Shown: in pieces, positions 16,750 through 26,113 of the stretch | Position numbering within the stretch: the stretch's first letter is position 1 | How the letters are laid out: every line of letters begins with the position of its first letter | DNA from: UBA1081 sp964495345 | GTDB taxonomy: Bacteria; Bacillota; Clostridia; Oscillospirales; Acutalibacteraceae | Length of the DNA stretch: 64,000 nt | Assembly (NCBI GenBank): GCA_964495345.1 | Contig: CAZBVV010000001.1 | Span: forward strand, 1-64,000 | Direction: 5' to 3' | The notes under the pieces: model-generated | What the model saw: only the letters and a program-made list of their open reading frames with translations | Databases searched by the model: none | Told to the model about the DNA's origin: nothing | Position numbers and translations under genes: made by a program

Positions 16750-18339
16750 ATGAAAAAGAAAATTTTAACCTTTGTGCTGACGGCAGTTATGTTTGTATTT
16801 CTTGCAATAACTGCTTTTGCGTACAGCAAGGGTGATGTTAACAACAGCGGAGATATAACAGCTGCTGATGCACGACTTACGCTGAGATATTCGGCATCAC
16901 TTCAAAGCCTCGATGATGAGCAGATTGCCGCCGCAGACGTGGACAAGTCAGGTGAGGTTACAGCATCGGATGCGAGAACGATTCTGCGTGTTTCAGCAGG
17001 TCTTGACAGTTTTACATCAGCAGAAGAACTTAATGCTCTGCTCATTGAACCCGGTGTGCTTAATGTGGCAGTATGTGCCGACAATCCTCCGTTCTGCTAT
17101 ATGAAAAACGGTCAGCTGACAGGTGTTGATGTTGATGTGGCACAAAAATATGCAAACAATTTTGGTCTGGAACTGAAATTACATAATATGACTTATGATG
17201 AAATCATCAACAGTGCAAAAAGTGAAAAATATGATATTGCAATTACACGGACACCCTATCATCATAATCTTCAGCAACAGGGAATTAAAGAACAATATTA
17301 TACCTATATAGAGCTTAATGCATACTTTTATAAAGATTCAACATATATGACTGCTGAACAGTTAAAAAATGATACATCTAAAAAAATTGGTGTTTATAAA
17401 AATTCACTGGCAGATATTATAATTACAAATGAAGTCAAAAACGGAGAATATGCTGAAAACCGTATTGTGCGATATTCGAAATACGCAAATGCATTCAACG
17501 ACCTTGCCAACGGCAAAATCTATGCTTTTATTGATGAAAAAGTTGATTTATTTAACGATGATGCAATGACTAACGGAAAATACTATTTGTATGAAAGATA
17601 CTCAGTTTTATCATCAAGCGATAAATTCGATTTGCTTTCAAAATTTACAATGTCAATCACATCAGATACAGTGCAACAAATAATCGACAGTTATTGTTCT
17701 GCAGTCATAACCGAAAACAGCATTAACTGTAAAACATCAAGTGTTACACTTGCTCCGGGCGGCACAGCTTTAATTGAAGCAACTTTTGAATCTATTTACC
17801 GCAACGATCATCTCATTATTGACCAATCAGAATATGATGTTCATCTTAATGAATATCAAGGTAAATATTATATTATCGTGAGCATCCCCGAAAATGCAAC
17901 GAGCGGGAAGCTTGTCTGCAGACTTAATTTAGCAAATTCCACTACTCACACAATAAATGTAAATGTATCAAAATCAAGCGGTGCAAAGTACAATTTTGGA
18001 ACAACAAGTTACTGTCCGGACTTTGGAGCATTCGCAGGTGTTGCTCCCGACGAAGTAGTTATTGATACGGAGAATCAAGCAATAGGCTACGTCTATAACG
18101 CCGAAAAACTTTACAATGCAGGTTTGACAGAGTCCACAGATTATGAGAAATATCTTGAATTGCTGGAAAAACAGGGATTTGTTGCGGATTCGTATATGAC
18201 CGATGACTATAGTTATTATATGCTCCTCTATGCTAACGAATCGATTGAAGAGGCAGTAGCTTATACGGAATACTATTATTTCGACGGAGTTTATCTTTAT
18301 TTAACTGCTGTGTCGGTTGTTGTGTCACATCAGTTCTGA
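16750..18339 (+). CDS. Secreted protein with N-terminal dockerin fused to a family 3 solute-binding domain
   Basis: The 529-residue protein has a signal peptide (about 1-24) and two dockerin-type repeats (about 26-95: KGDVNNSGDIT, ADVDKSGEVT). A periplasmic-binding-protein type 2 (SBP_bac_3) region follows from about 101 to 320, with LNVAVCADNPPFCYM, GVDVDVAQKYA and KYDIAITRTPYH as expected. Such domains bind amino acids or act as sensors. The last 200 residues are beta-rich and unknown, with two Tyr-rich stretches near the end. No ABC permease lies nearby, so it is probably a ligand-binding surface protein rather than transporter equipment. The AGGAGG site is strong. Confidence 0.88.
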   Translation: MKKKILTFVLTAVMFVFLAITAFAYSKGDVNNSGDITAADARLTLRYSASLQSLDDEQIAAADVDKSGEVTASDARTILRVSAGLDSFTSAEELNALLIEPGVLNVAVCADNPPFCYMKNGQLTGVDVDVAQKYANNFGLELKLHNMTYDEIINSAKSEKYDIAITRTPYHHNLQQQGIKEQYYTYIELNAYFYKDSTYMTAEQLKNDTSKKIGVYKNSLADIIITNEVKNGEYAENRIVRYSKYANAFNDLANGKIYAFIDEKVDLFNDDAMTNGKYYLYERYSVLSSSDKFDLLSKFTMSITSDTVQQIIDSYCSAVITENSINCKTSSVTLAPGGTALIEATFESIYRNDHLIIDQSEYDVHLNEYQGKYYIIVSIPENATSGKLVCRLNLANSTTHTINVNVSKSSGAKYNFGTTSYCPDFGAFAGVAPDEVVIDTENQAIGYVYNAEKLYNAGLTESTDYEKYLELLEKQGFVADSYMTDDYSYYMLLYANESIEEAVAYTEYYYFDGVYLYLTAVSVVVSHQF

Positions 18340-18357
18340 TTTTCAATTAAATCTTCT

Positions 18358-18394
18358 CCCCTCTCTTGACATTTGTTATGAGAGGGGTTATAAT
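18358..18394 (+). promoter_or_regulatory. Strong promoter with inverted-repeat operator for the aldolase gene
   Basis: TTGACA (18366-18371) and TATAAT (18389-18394) are both perfect, with 17-base spacing. A perfect 8-base inverted repeat, CCCCTCTC (18358-18365) and GAGAGGGG (18380-18387), encloses the -35 box and reaches the -10 box, which suggests a repressor site. The same palindrome could also form a terminator-like hairpin for the gene upstream. Confidence 0.75.
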
Positions 18395-18445
18395 ATTATT
18401 TGTAAAAATTCGGATTAATCCGCAAAAAACAGGAGTGAAAAAATT

Positions 18446-19381
18446 ATGCCACTTGTAACAACAAAAGAAATGTTTGCAAAAGCTTACGAAGGCGGCTACG
18501 CAGTAGGTGCTTTCAACGTAAACAATATGGAAATCGTACAGGGTATCACAGAAGCTGCTGCTGAGCTCAGAGCTCCCCTTATTCTTCAGGTTTCCGCCGG
18601 TGCAAGAAAGTATGCTAACCATACTTACCTCACAAAGCTTGTTGAGGCTGCAGTTATCGAAACAGGTCTTCCTATTGCTCTTCACCTTGACCACGGTGCT
18701 GACTTTGAAATTTGTAAAAGCTGTATTGACGGCGGTTTTACATCTGTTATGATCGACGGTTCTCATTTCGATTTTGAACAGAATATTGAAATTACAAAGA
18801 AAGTTGTTGAGTACGCTCACGCTCACGGCGTAACTGTTGAAGGCGAGCTCGGTAAGCTTGCAGGTGTTGAGGATGACGTTAATGTTTCTGACGAAGATTC
18901 TTGCTACACAAATCCCGACGAGGTTGAAGAGTTTGTAACAAGAACAGGTGTTGACTCACTTGCTATCGCTATCGGCACAAGCCACGGTGCATACAAGTTC
19001 AAGCCCGGTCAGGACCCCAAAATCAGAATCGACATTCTTGAAGAGGTTGAAAGAAGACTCCCCGGCTTCCCCATCGTTCTTCACGGTGCATCATCAGTTC
19101 CTCAGGAATTTGTTAAGCTCATCAACCAGTACGGCGGTAATATGCCCGACGCTATCGGTATCCCCGAATCAGAGCTTCGCAAGGCAGCACAGAAAGCTGT
19201 TTGTAAAATCAACATCGACTCTGACCTTCGTCTTGCAATGACTGCTTCAATCAGAGAGTATTTTGCTGCTCATCCCGATCATTTTGACCCCAGACAGTAT
19301 CTCTCACCCGCAAGAAGTGCAATCAAAGACATGGTTAAGCACAAGATTGTTGATGTTCTCGGTTGCGACGGCAAAGCTTAA
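18446..19381 (+). CDS. fba: Class II fructose-bisphosphate aldolase
   Basis: The 311-residue zinc-dependent aldolase cleaves fructose-1,6-bisphosphate to glyceraldehyde-3-phosphate and dihydroxyacetone phosphate. Zinc ligands and catalytic residues are seen in LHLDHGAD (about 81-88), GELGKLAG, GTSHGAYKF and VLHGASS (about 211). The gene stands alone between its own strong promoter and a terminator, as expected for a highly expressed glycolytic gene; codon use is strongly biased toward GAC, CTT and AAG. The AGGAGTG site is good. Confidence 0.96.
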   Translation: MPLVTTKEMFAKAYEGGYAVGAFNVNNMEIVQGITEAAAELRAPLILQVSAGARKYANHTYLTKLVEAAVIETGLPIALHLDHGADFEICKSCIDGGFTSVMIDGSHFDFEQNIEITKKVVEYAHAHGVTVEGELGKLAGVEDDVNVSDEDSCYTNPDEVEEFVTRTGVDSLAIAIGTSHGAYKFKPGQDPKIRIDILEEVERRLPGFPIVLHGASSVPQEFVKLINQYGGNMPDAIGIPESELRKAAQKAVCKINIDSDLRLAMTASIREYFAAHPDHFDPRQYLSPARSAIKDMVKHKIVDVLGCDGKA

Positions 19382-19401
19382 TTAAAAAAATAAAAAAAAT
19401 T

Positions 19402-19431
19402 ACGCAGTTACAAAAATGTAGCTGCGTTTTT
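19402..19431 (+). terminator. Intrinsic terminator after fba
   Basis: ACGCAGTTACA and TGTAGCTGCGT pair over 11 positions (one G-U) around AAAA and are followed by TTTTT. Confidence 0.9.
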
Positions 19432-19477
19432 CTAATTTATAGGAAACTGCGTTTCCATAAAGCAAAAAAATTACCGT

Positions 19478-20260
19478 TCAGAACATATCGTTAAGTTTTC
19501 TGCACGCTTCGGCTATTTCCTCTTCATCGGAATAGCTCCATTCATAAAGTTCAATCATATATTTTCCCTTATAACCCAAGGCTTCAAGAGTCTTAAAAAA
19601 ATGATTAAAATTAAAATCACCTTTAAGCGGTGTTATACAATCCTTTTCGCTGTTAAAGTCGCTGATATGAATGTGAGCCACAGAATCGGACAGTAAATCA
19701 AGAAAATCGTAAGGTGTGTAGCCTGCTCTGCGAGCCTGTTTGATATCAAGCACTATTTTGAACTTATCGCCTATATTATCACGCATCATTTTAAGGTATT
19801 GCGGGCTTTCACCTCTGTGCTTTGAAACATTCTCATGGCACACCTGAACGCCGTACTGAGCCCCCATATCAATAAGATGTGAAAAGCGTTTGCAATACAG
19901 CTCATCGTCAATAGTGCCGGGAATTTTAAGTCCGTGTACAACGAATATTTCAGCTCCGAGCATTGATGTTACCTTGAACAATCTGTCATACATAGGCAAA
20001 ATATCGTGCCAGCGGCGTTCGTAATTACTGAACAGATAAAACGACTCCGCAAAGGATTGAAAGGGATGCACGGACACAATATTTATGCCGTATCTGTTTT
20101 TGATTTTTATAAATTCACTTACAAATGAATCATCTATTTCCGAAAAGGAATTAAAAAACAGCTCTGTATTTTTAAAGCCGTACTGCCCTACTTTTTCAAG
20201 GGCTTTTTCCGTTTCCAAAGGATAAAAACATGAAGAGGATACACCAATCCGTGTTGCCAT
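19478..20260 (-). CDS. Sugar phosphate isomerase/epimerase family TIM-barrel protein
   Basis: The 260-residue protein is of the xylose isomerase-like/AP endonuclease 2 family. Metal-binding positions of the barrel are seen in IFVVHGLK, CHENVSKHRGE, KIVLDIKQA, AHIHISDF and the terminal IELYEWS. Members isomerise or epimerise sugars or inositol derivatives, but the substrate cannot be told from sequence. It is a single gene on the minus strand opposite the aldolase; no partner gene for a particular sugar pathway is adjacent. Confidence 0.85.
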   Translation of the reverse strand: MATRIGVSSSCFYPLETEKALEKVGQYGFKNTELFFNSFSEIDDSFVSEFIKIKNRYGINIVSVHPFQSFAESFYLFSNYERRWHDILPMYDRLFKVTSMLGAEIFVVHGLKIPGTIDDELYCKRFSHLIDMGAQYGVQVCHENVSKHRGESPQYLKMMRDNIGDKFKIVLDIKQARRAGYTPYDFLDLLSDSVAHIHISDFNSEKDCITPLKGDFNFNHFFKTLEALGYKGKYMIELYEWSYSDEEEIAEACRKLNDMF

Positions 20261-20332
20261 AATAACACCTTACCATAATTTAAGCATTGTCATACTCCGT
20301 ACCGTATTATAAAATCAAAACGGAGTGATCTG

Positions 20333-20587
20333 ATGAAAGAATTATTTAATAATATGAATATAATATCAAAATCCGCAGTAAAATACGGTTCTGTACTGAT
20401 TCTGACACTTGCCGTATCTGCATTTGTGTTTTATATAAGGGCCGAAACAGCGTCCGACCCTTACTTTTACATTACAATGTACACCGATATACTATTCAGC
20501 TTGAAAGAGTATCTTTCGGTAATTTATATTTTGCCCATGCTTGTAGAAATTATTTTCCTTGCGGCAAGTGAGCAATTCGGGAATTAA
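20333..20587 (+). CDS. Small two-helix membrane protein
   Basis: An 84-residue protein with two membrane helices (about 18-35 and 60-77) starts at an ATG after CGGAGTGA, a good ribosome site. I do not recognise a family. The frame ends four bases inside the 3' end of the convergent PHP gene. It is transcribed divergently from the isomerase gene, about 70 bases away. Its small size and lack of motifs leave the function open; the ribosome site and helix pattern suggest a real gene. Confidence 0.6.
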   Translation: MKELFNNMNIISKSAVKYGSVLILTLAVSAFVFYIRAETASDPYFYITMYTDILFSLKEYLSVIYILPMLVEIIFLAASEQFGN

Positions 20588-22086
20588 ACCACACCGAGAG
20601 CTTTAAGGAGCATATCTGCAAAACCTTCAAGTGCTACGCCGAGAGCTCTGACGAACGCATCAATGGGAGCAAAGAGAGCTGCATCTGTATCTGTGAAATT
20701 TTCATTGATGTCAGCTTCGGGCATACCGTCATACTCAAGAAGGAATGCCTGTGTATAAGTAACTGCACCTTCGCTGATGATTTCAGCTCTTACATAGCTA
20801 CCGATGTTATCACACTCGTCAAGGTCGATTGTTGCACCCTCAGCTACAACTTTGCCGTCGGAAATCCAACGGATGTAAAGTGCATCGTCAGCATCAATAG
20901 AGATAGCATCTTCGTCATTGTCAACAGTAATTGCATTTACTGTAACGCAAGTTGCACCTTCTGCAAATCTGAATTCCATACTCTGGTCACCGTCTTCTTC
21001 AATTGAACGATGAATTTCCGTAACAGCTTCTGCCATTGATGCACCTACTGTCTGTGCAGTTGCGTCTTGGGAAGCAAGAAGAGCTGCGGAATATGCCTCA
21101 AGCTCGTCAACATTACCGATGTAACAGCTCTGTGCGAAGAAGTTACCTGAAAGAAGACACTCTTTAAGATCCGCAGAAGTATTTTCTGCCATAATAGCCA
21201 TGACATAACCGGAATCTGCAATTTTAAGGTTATGAGCATCTGTTGATGCGATAGCATAGATATTTCTGCCTGTGGGAGCTACGTCCGTAAGCATTGTATC
21301 CCAGAGTTTACGGTCAAAACGAGTTCTTGAGTCACCCTTTGAGTTAATGTCAATACCGATACATGAATCATATTTTAAAAGGAGATTCTCAAACTTGTCG
21401 ATATAATAGCCGTAGAAGAAATCATCCTTATCGTAAGCATCTGCTGTATAAAGCTCATCTCTTGCGTTTGTATATTCGCCGGGATGGTTTATAACTGAAA
21501 CACCGCCGAGTTCGTCAACAGCACTGATAATTGTTTCATAATCACTTGTGCCGCCAAGTCTGCCGTGACCGTAGTCAACAAACCATGTATTTACATGAGC
21601 GTTATTGAATGATGTGGGGTTCTGCTCGTTTGCATAAGGTACACGAAGCATTGACTGACCACCCTCCTGGGTGTAGTAGTCGTCACCGTCAACTGTTTTA
21701 ACAGTATAGCTTTTTCCGTTTGAAGCAGTACCGTTCTCGTCAAGAGTAACGATGTTGGATTTGCCCTCTTTAACCATCATAAACATTTTGATTGTTGAGT
21801 GATAGTTAGGCTCTGTCCAGCTGTAGCTTACCGTACCGTGGTCGCTGATAGCGTGAATGTCAAAACCAAGTTCATAGTGTCTTTCAATCATTTCAGCAAG
21901 TGTGTCATCACCGTCTGAAGCATTTGTGTGTGAATGAAGGTCTGCCTTATATGTATTATAAGTGTCCCAATCAACATCCTCATACGGGTCTGTAATGTCG
22001 TAATCAACATCTTCTGCCGCAAATGCACATACGCCGACTGAAAGCACCATTACAAGGCTTAAAATTACTGATAAAAACTTTTTCAT
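20584..22086 (-). CDS. Secreted PHP-domain phosphoesterase-like protein
   Basis: The 500-residue protein has a signal peptide (about 1-24) and a PHP metal-dependent hydrolase domain. DLHSHTNASDGDDT (about 49-62) gives the first metal ligands, AISDHGT follows near 80, and VINHPGE and STDAHN lie farther on, so the metal site looks complete. The region after about 345 is a beta-rich segment of unknown fold, and the C-terminus is a hydrophobic/amphipathic helix. PHP proteins hydrolyse phosphoesters; secretion suggests an extracellular substrate. It follows the GH30 gene by 13 bases on the same strand, so both probably act outside the cell. Confidence 0.85.
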   Translation of the reverse strand: MKKFLSVILSLVMVLSVGVCAFAAEDVDYDITDPYEDVDWDTYNTYKADLHSHTNASDGDDTLAEMIERHYELGFDIHAISDHGTVSYSWTEPNYHSTIKMFMMVKEGKSNIVTLDENGTASNGKSYTVKTVDGDDYYTQEGGQSMLRVPYANEQNPTSFNNAHVNTWFVDYGHGRLGGTSDYETIISAVDELGGVSVINHPGEYTNARDELYTADAYDKDDFFYGYYIDKFENLLLKYDSCIGIDINSKGDSRTRFDRKLWDTMLTDVAPTGRNIYAIASTDAHNLKIADSGYVMAIMAENTSADLKECLLSGNFFAQSCYIGNVDELEAYSAALLASQDATAQTVGASMAEAVTEIHRSIEEDGDQSMEFRFAEGATCVTVNAITVDNDEDAISIDADDALYIRWISDGKVVAEGATIDLDECDNIGSYVRAEIISEGAVTYTQAFLLEYDGMPEADINENFTDTDAALFAPIDAFVRALGVALEGFADMLLKALGVV

Positions 22087-22099
22087 AATCCGTTTCTCC

Positions 22100-23584
22100 T
22101 TATCCGTAGATTATTGTAGTTATACTATTTGCAGGTGACTCAACAAAAAGCTTTGCGTTGCCACTGTAAACCGTTTTTAACTGCTCATCAGCTGTGGATG
22201 TAACAACCTCCATATTGCCGAAAAGCTTACCTGTTGCGATATTGATATTATCGCCGTTGTTGATGATTATAACGACTGTTTTGCCTTCGGGAGTTTTGAA
22301 TGCACAGGTTCTGTAATCACTCAGAACAATAGCTGAACCGCCGATAAGCCTGCTGGGGTTTGTATAAATTCTTGTACTGCCTTTGGATATGTACTTTGAA
22401 AAATGAGCAAGTGCCGAATATCTTGCGGCTGTGTAAAGCTCGGTACATTCATCGTCTGAAACAAGCAAACCGTCGGAATACATTTTGCCGTCCTCACCGA
22501 TTGCATAATTGTTAACGCCTACCCATGCGGACCATGAGTTTGCATTTGAAAGAGTCAAATCTTCAAAAATGACCTTTGCCATGTGCATTGTTCCGTCAAA
22601 ATCGGTAATATCGTGAGTACAGGGTAATTCGCACCATTCGGTCATATCAACGCTGATATCGCCGTATTTTGACGTAACAGTTTCGCCGAAACCTAATTTA
22701 CCCCAATAGTTATCGTCACTCCAATAGCTGTGATAAGCAAGTGAACCGAGTACATCCTTAATATCTTCATCATTATAAAGAGCATCAAAATACCATTCCG
22801 TTGTTTCGCCGATTTCACCGCTTTCGGGTCCCATAAGCTGAACATCAAGACCACTTTCCTTGATTTTCTGTGCAAAAACCTTTAAAAGTGCAACTGCCTC
22901 TTCTTTTTCGTAGTGACAGCCTTCCTGACCTACCCAGCCGCCGCCCCACGACCATTGAGGCTCATTGATAGGGCTGATATATTTTACGGGAACGCCTTTA
23001 TCAATAAAATACTCTGTTATTGTAAGAAAATAATCTGCATAAGCTTCGTAATTTTCTGCGGGAAGATTTGTTGTGTAATCCTCATAACTGCCGCAGGCTG
23101 AACCGGAAGCTGTCATTGAATAATGAGGTGAATTGGCAAAGAGAACGACTGTATCTATACAACCGTAGGAAAGGCACAAATCGAGCATTTTCTGAGCCGC
23201 AGCATCACGGGTAAAATCATACTCATACTCACCTGTCGTTTCATTGTAATAATAAAAACTCTCGGTAGCTCTGTTGTTTGTAACTCTTGCATCGGGATTA
23301 TCTGCCTCACCGCCGCCAACGTTATAACGGTATATTGTGAGTGCAAGACCGTCTTCGCTGTAAAGAGCTTTTGCGATATCCTCAGCATACCCGGAATCGC
23401 CTGCATTCTGTGCCCACCATGCGGCAGATGCCCCAAAGCCGTTTACCGTCTGATACTCAACCGAGTCATTAATTTCAACGGTAATACTGTTGTTTAGCAA
23501 ATAGCCGTAGCCCTCACTTACAGGAACGACAAACGCACTGATAATTGACATCAAAATGCAAAAAAAGGCTTTAATTTTTGCCAT
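22100..23584 (-). CDS. Glycoside hydrolase family 30-type enzyme
   Basis: The 494-residue secreted enzyme has an N-terminal signal segment (about 1-24) followed by the VNGFGASAAWWAQN start of GH30. The acid/base glutamate is in SPINEPQWSWGG (about residue 205) and the nucleophile in DMTEWCE (about 310). A C-terminal beta domain (about 400-494) completes the GH30 layout. GH30 members act on beta-1,6-glucans or galactans, glucosides or xylans; substrate is not decidable here. It is first in a two-gene operon with the secreted PHP protein. Confidence 0.88.
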   Translation of the reverse strand: MAKIKAFFCILMSIISAFVVPVSEGYGYLLNNSITVEINDSVEYQTVNGFGASAAWWAQNAGDSGYAEDIAKALYSEDGLALTIYRYNVGGGEADNPDARVTNNRATESFYYYNETTGEYEYDFTRDAAAQKMLDLCLSYGCIDTVVLFANSPHYSMTASGSACGSYEDYTTNLPAENYEAYADYFLTITEYFIDKGVPVKYISPINEPQWSWGGGWVGQEGCHYEKEEAVALLKVFAQKIKESGLDVQLMGPESGEIGETTEWYFDALYNDEDIKDVLGSLAYHSYWSDDNYWGKLGFGETVTSKYGDISVDMTEWCELPCTHDITDFDGTMHMAKVIFEDLTLSNANSWSAWVGVNNYAIGEDGKMYSDGLLVSDDECTELYTAARYSALAHFSKYISKGSTRIYTNPSRLIGGSAIVLSDYRTCAFKTPEGKTVVIIINNGDNINIATGKLFGNMEVVTSTADEQLKTVYSGNAKLFVESPANSITTIIYG

Positions 23585-23686
23585 CCTACCATCTCCTTAT
23601 ACAAATACATATTAATATTACAACAATATGGATAATTTTGCAATATCTTTTTCATATTATTTTTACATTATGATTAAAAAAATCTG

Positions 23687-23715
23687 TTGAATATAATTTT
23701 TTCAGGTGGTATAAT
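23687..23715 (+). promoter_or_regulatory. Promoter of the transporter pair
   Basis: TTGAAT (23687-23692) and a perfect TATAAT (23710-23715) have 17-base spacing and lie about 35 bases before the ATG at 23750. Confidence 0.75.
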
Positions 23716-23749
23716 TTTTAAGTTGAATCAGAAACGGAGATAATGAAAA

Positions 23750-24685
23750 ATGAAAACCAACAAATTCACAGGGCATCTTGCCGCATTATTTACAATCATA
23801 GTATGGGGCACAACCGTTATATCCTCAACAAAGCTGCTTCAGGGCGGTCTTTCTTCGGCAGAGGTTATAATATGCAGATTCTTTCTTGCATTCGTACTGC
23901 TTAACATAATCTATCCCCCAAGACTTAAATTTGAAAATATTAAACGAGAAGCTACCTATGCAATAGCAGGTCTTTGCGGAGTTACGCTGTATTTCTTTCT
24001 TGAAATCATCGCTCTTGAACACACAAAAGCCGCAAACGTAAGCGTTATTTTTGCCACATCACCCTTCTTTTGCAGTATATTCTCACTATTCTCCAAAAAA
24101 GCAGACAAACCAAAGCTTAATTTTTTTATCGGCTTTTTACTTGCAATAACAGGCATTATTCTCGTGACGTTTGAGGACGGATTTACGTTCGATATAAACG
24201 TAAAAGGTGCATTGTTTGCCATTGGTTCGGCACTTGCATGGGGATTGTACTCAATTCTTTCAAAAGAAATAGGTTCTTACGGTCATAACGTTATACAGAC
24301 AACAAGAAGAATTTTTATGTACGGACTTATCTTTATGATTCCCACGCTGTTTATCTTTGACGTTGATATTCAGCACTATAAGCTTCTTGCAAACACGGAG
24401 ATACTGTTTAATCTTCTGTATCTCGGACTGTGTGCATCGGGTATCTGCTTCCTTACATGGAGCCATGCGACAAACACATTAGGTCCTGTAAAGGCTACAA
24501 CCTACATATACGGCACTCCCCTCGTAACCATAATTTTTTCATACTTTTTCCTTAAAAGTCAAACTCTCACCTGGCAGTTATTCCTCGGTGCGGGACTTAT
24601 TATTGCAGGATTGCTCATTTCGGTTGCCAAGGGCTCAAGCACCACTGTAAAAAATTCAAAAAACAAAAAGAAGAAAAAAAGATAA
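23750..24685 (+). CDS. EamA/DMT-family transporter
   Basis: The 311-residue integral membrane protein has about ten helices in two EamA repeats; the first begins FTIIVWGTTVISSTKLL and the second GALFAIGSALAWGLYSILSKEI. A KKKKKR tail marks a cytoplasmic C-terminus. DMT carriers export or import amino acids, nucleotides or other small metabolites; the substrate is unknown. It is followed after one base by an MFS gene, so the two share a transcript. Confidence 0.9.
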   Translation: MKTNKFTGHLAALFTIIVWGTTVISSTKLLQGGLSSAEVIICRFFLAFVLLNIIYPPRLKFENIKREATYAIAGLCGVTLYFFLEIIALEHTKAANVSVIFATSPFFCSIFSLFSKKADKPKLNFFIGFLLAITGIILVTFEDGFTFDINVKGALFAIGSALAWGLYSILSKEIGSYGHNVIQTTRRIFMYGLIFMIPTLFIFDVDIQHYKLLANTEILFNLLYLGLCASGICFLTWSHATNTLGPVKATTYIYGTPLVTIIFSYFFLKSQTLTWQLFLGAGLIIAGLLISVAKGSSTTVKNSKNKKKKKR

Positions 24686-24686
24686 A

Positions 24687-25904
24687 ATGGAACACTCATT
24701 AAATAACAAAAAATCAAATTTTCTTATATTTCTCTGTTGGGCGGCATACACATCAGCGTACATAGGCAGACTTAACTACAACGCCTCAATGGTTGAAATT
24801 CTTGCACAACTGGGCACAACCAAGGAAGCCGCAGGAACGGTAAGCTCCTTTTTCTTCTTTGCTTACGGTGCAGGACAACTTGTAAACGGTCTGCTTTCAA
24901 AAAAATATAATACAAAATACTCAGTAACGGTTGCTTTGGGAATGTCAGCAATAATAAACGTTGCGATGACGTTCTGCACAGGTGTTGAAACAATGAAATA
25001 CCTGTGGATGTTCAACGGTGTATTTCAGTCAATACTGTGGAGTTCCCTTATAAAGACATTGTCCGACTCACTCTCCGACGAAAAACTGCCAAAAGCGGTA
25101 ATGGTGATGAGTACCACCGTTGCGGCAGGTACATTCGGTGCATACGGTCTTGCAGCTCTGTTCTCCGCCTTACAGCTTAAATGGACAAGCATTTTCTATG
25201 TATCGTCGGCGGTTGTGGGCATTATAGCCGTTGTGTGGTTTGTTGGTATGTCGTCAATTAAAAAAGGCGGAAATGCGACTGTTATTACTGAAAAAGCAGA
25301 AAAAAAGAAACTAAAAATTACACCTGTATTTGTATTTTCGCTTGCTGTTATCCTTATTTGTGCTGTTGCAAACGGCTTTATAAAAGATGGCATAACCACC
25401 TGGGTTCCGTCAATTTTGAAAGAAGAATTCGGTGTAAGTGCATCTATTTCAATTATCGTAACGCTGATATTGCCGATTATCTCCATTTTCGGTGCAACAA
25501 TAGTAAAGCATTTCCATGCAAAACAGAAAAACGTTAACGTTCTTAACGGTGCATTCTTTTTTATAACGGCTGTACTTGCAGGAATGATTATTCTTACGGT
25601 AAATTTAAAATTTGCTCCTCTCACATTAGCTCTTTTTGCGGGAGCATCATGTATGATGGCATCGGTAAACAATGTAATTACAAGTATCGTTCCCCTTTAT
25701 TCGAGAGATAAAATTGACTCGGGACTTTCTGCCGGTGTGCTTAACACATTCTGCTATGTAGGCAGCACATTAAGTACTTCGGTGCTTGGAAAAATTGCCG
25801 ACACAAGCGGTTGGAACAACGTTTTTATATGTATACTGATTTTCTCAATAGCCGCATTGGCTGTGTGTATTATGGGAACGGTAACAAAGAAAAAAGCAGA
25901 TTAA
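24687..25904 (+). CDS. Major facilitator superfamily transporter, organophosphate-antiporter-like
   Basis: The 405-residue protein has about 12 membrane helices. The first helix region AYTSAYIGRLNYNASM and the following FFFFAYGAGQLVNGLLSKK resemble the GlpT/UhpT organophosphate:phosphate antiporter branch, so sugar phosphates are possible substrates. This is family-level inference. It starts one base after the DMT gene and is followed by a hairpin that may be a terminator. Confidence 0.88.
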   Translation: MEHSLNNKKSNFLIFLCWAAYTSAYIGRLNYNASMVEILAQLGTTKEAAGTVSSFFFFAYGAGQLVNGLLSKKYNTKYSVTVALGMSAIINVAMTFCTGVETMKYLWMFNGVFQSILWSSLIKTLSDSLSDEKLPKAVMVMSTTVAAGTFGAYGLAALFSALQLKWTSIFYVSSAVVGIIAVVWFVGMSSIKKGGNATVITEKAEKKKLKITPVFVFSLAVILICAVANGFIKDGITTWVPSILKEEFGVSASISIIVTLILPIISIFGATIVKHFHAKQKNVNVLNGAFFFITAVLAGMIILTVNLKFAPLTLALFAGASCMMASVNNVITSIVPLYSRDKIDSGLSAGVLNTFCYVGSTLSTSVLGKIADTSGWNNVFICILIFSIAALAVCIMGTVTKKKAD

Positions 25905-25912
25905 TAAATTCG

Positions 25913-25940
25913 GGGCAGCGGTAACGTTGCCCTTGTTTTA
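25913..25940 (+). terminator. Terminator-like hairpin after the MFS gene
   Basis: GGGCAGCG and CGTTGCCC pair around GTAA and are followed by a broken T tract (TTGTTTTA). A very similar hairpin, GGGTAGCGG...CCGTTGCCC then TTGTTTTT, ends the gene at 48.9-49.3 kb. Confidence 0.65.
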
Positions 25941-26002
25941 ATTGTAATAGGAAAATCTCAGATGCGTAAAATTAATTTTCAGCATTAATAAGGTAAAAAA
26001 TT

Positions 26003-26026
26003 ACAGCACCGAAAGGTGCTGTTTTT
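26003..26026 (+). terminator. Strong intrinsic terminator before the small membrane gene
   Basis: A perfect eight-base-pair stem ACAGCACC / GGTGCTGT has a GAAA tetraloop and is followed by five T residues. It isolates the following small gene from the transporter operon. Confidence 0.88.
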
Positions 26027-26113
26027 GTCGCATTTTATTTTAAATACACCCTTTATGGTACATTTAAGTGTATATACTGAAGATACAAACTTAAACAAAA
26101 GGAGAAATTAACA

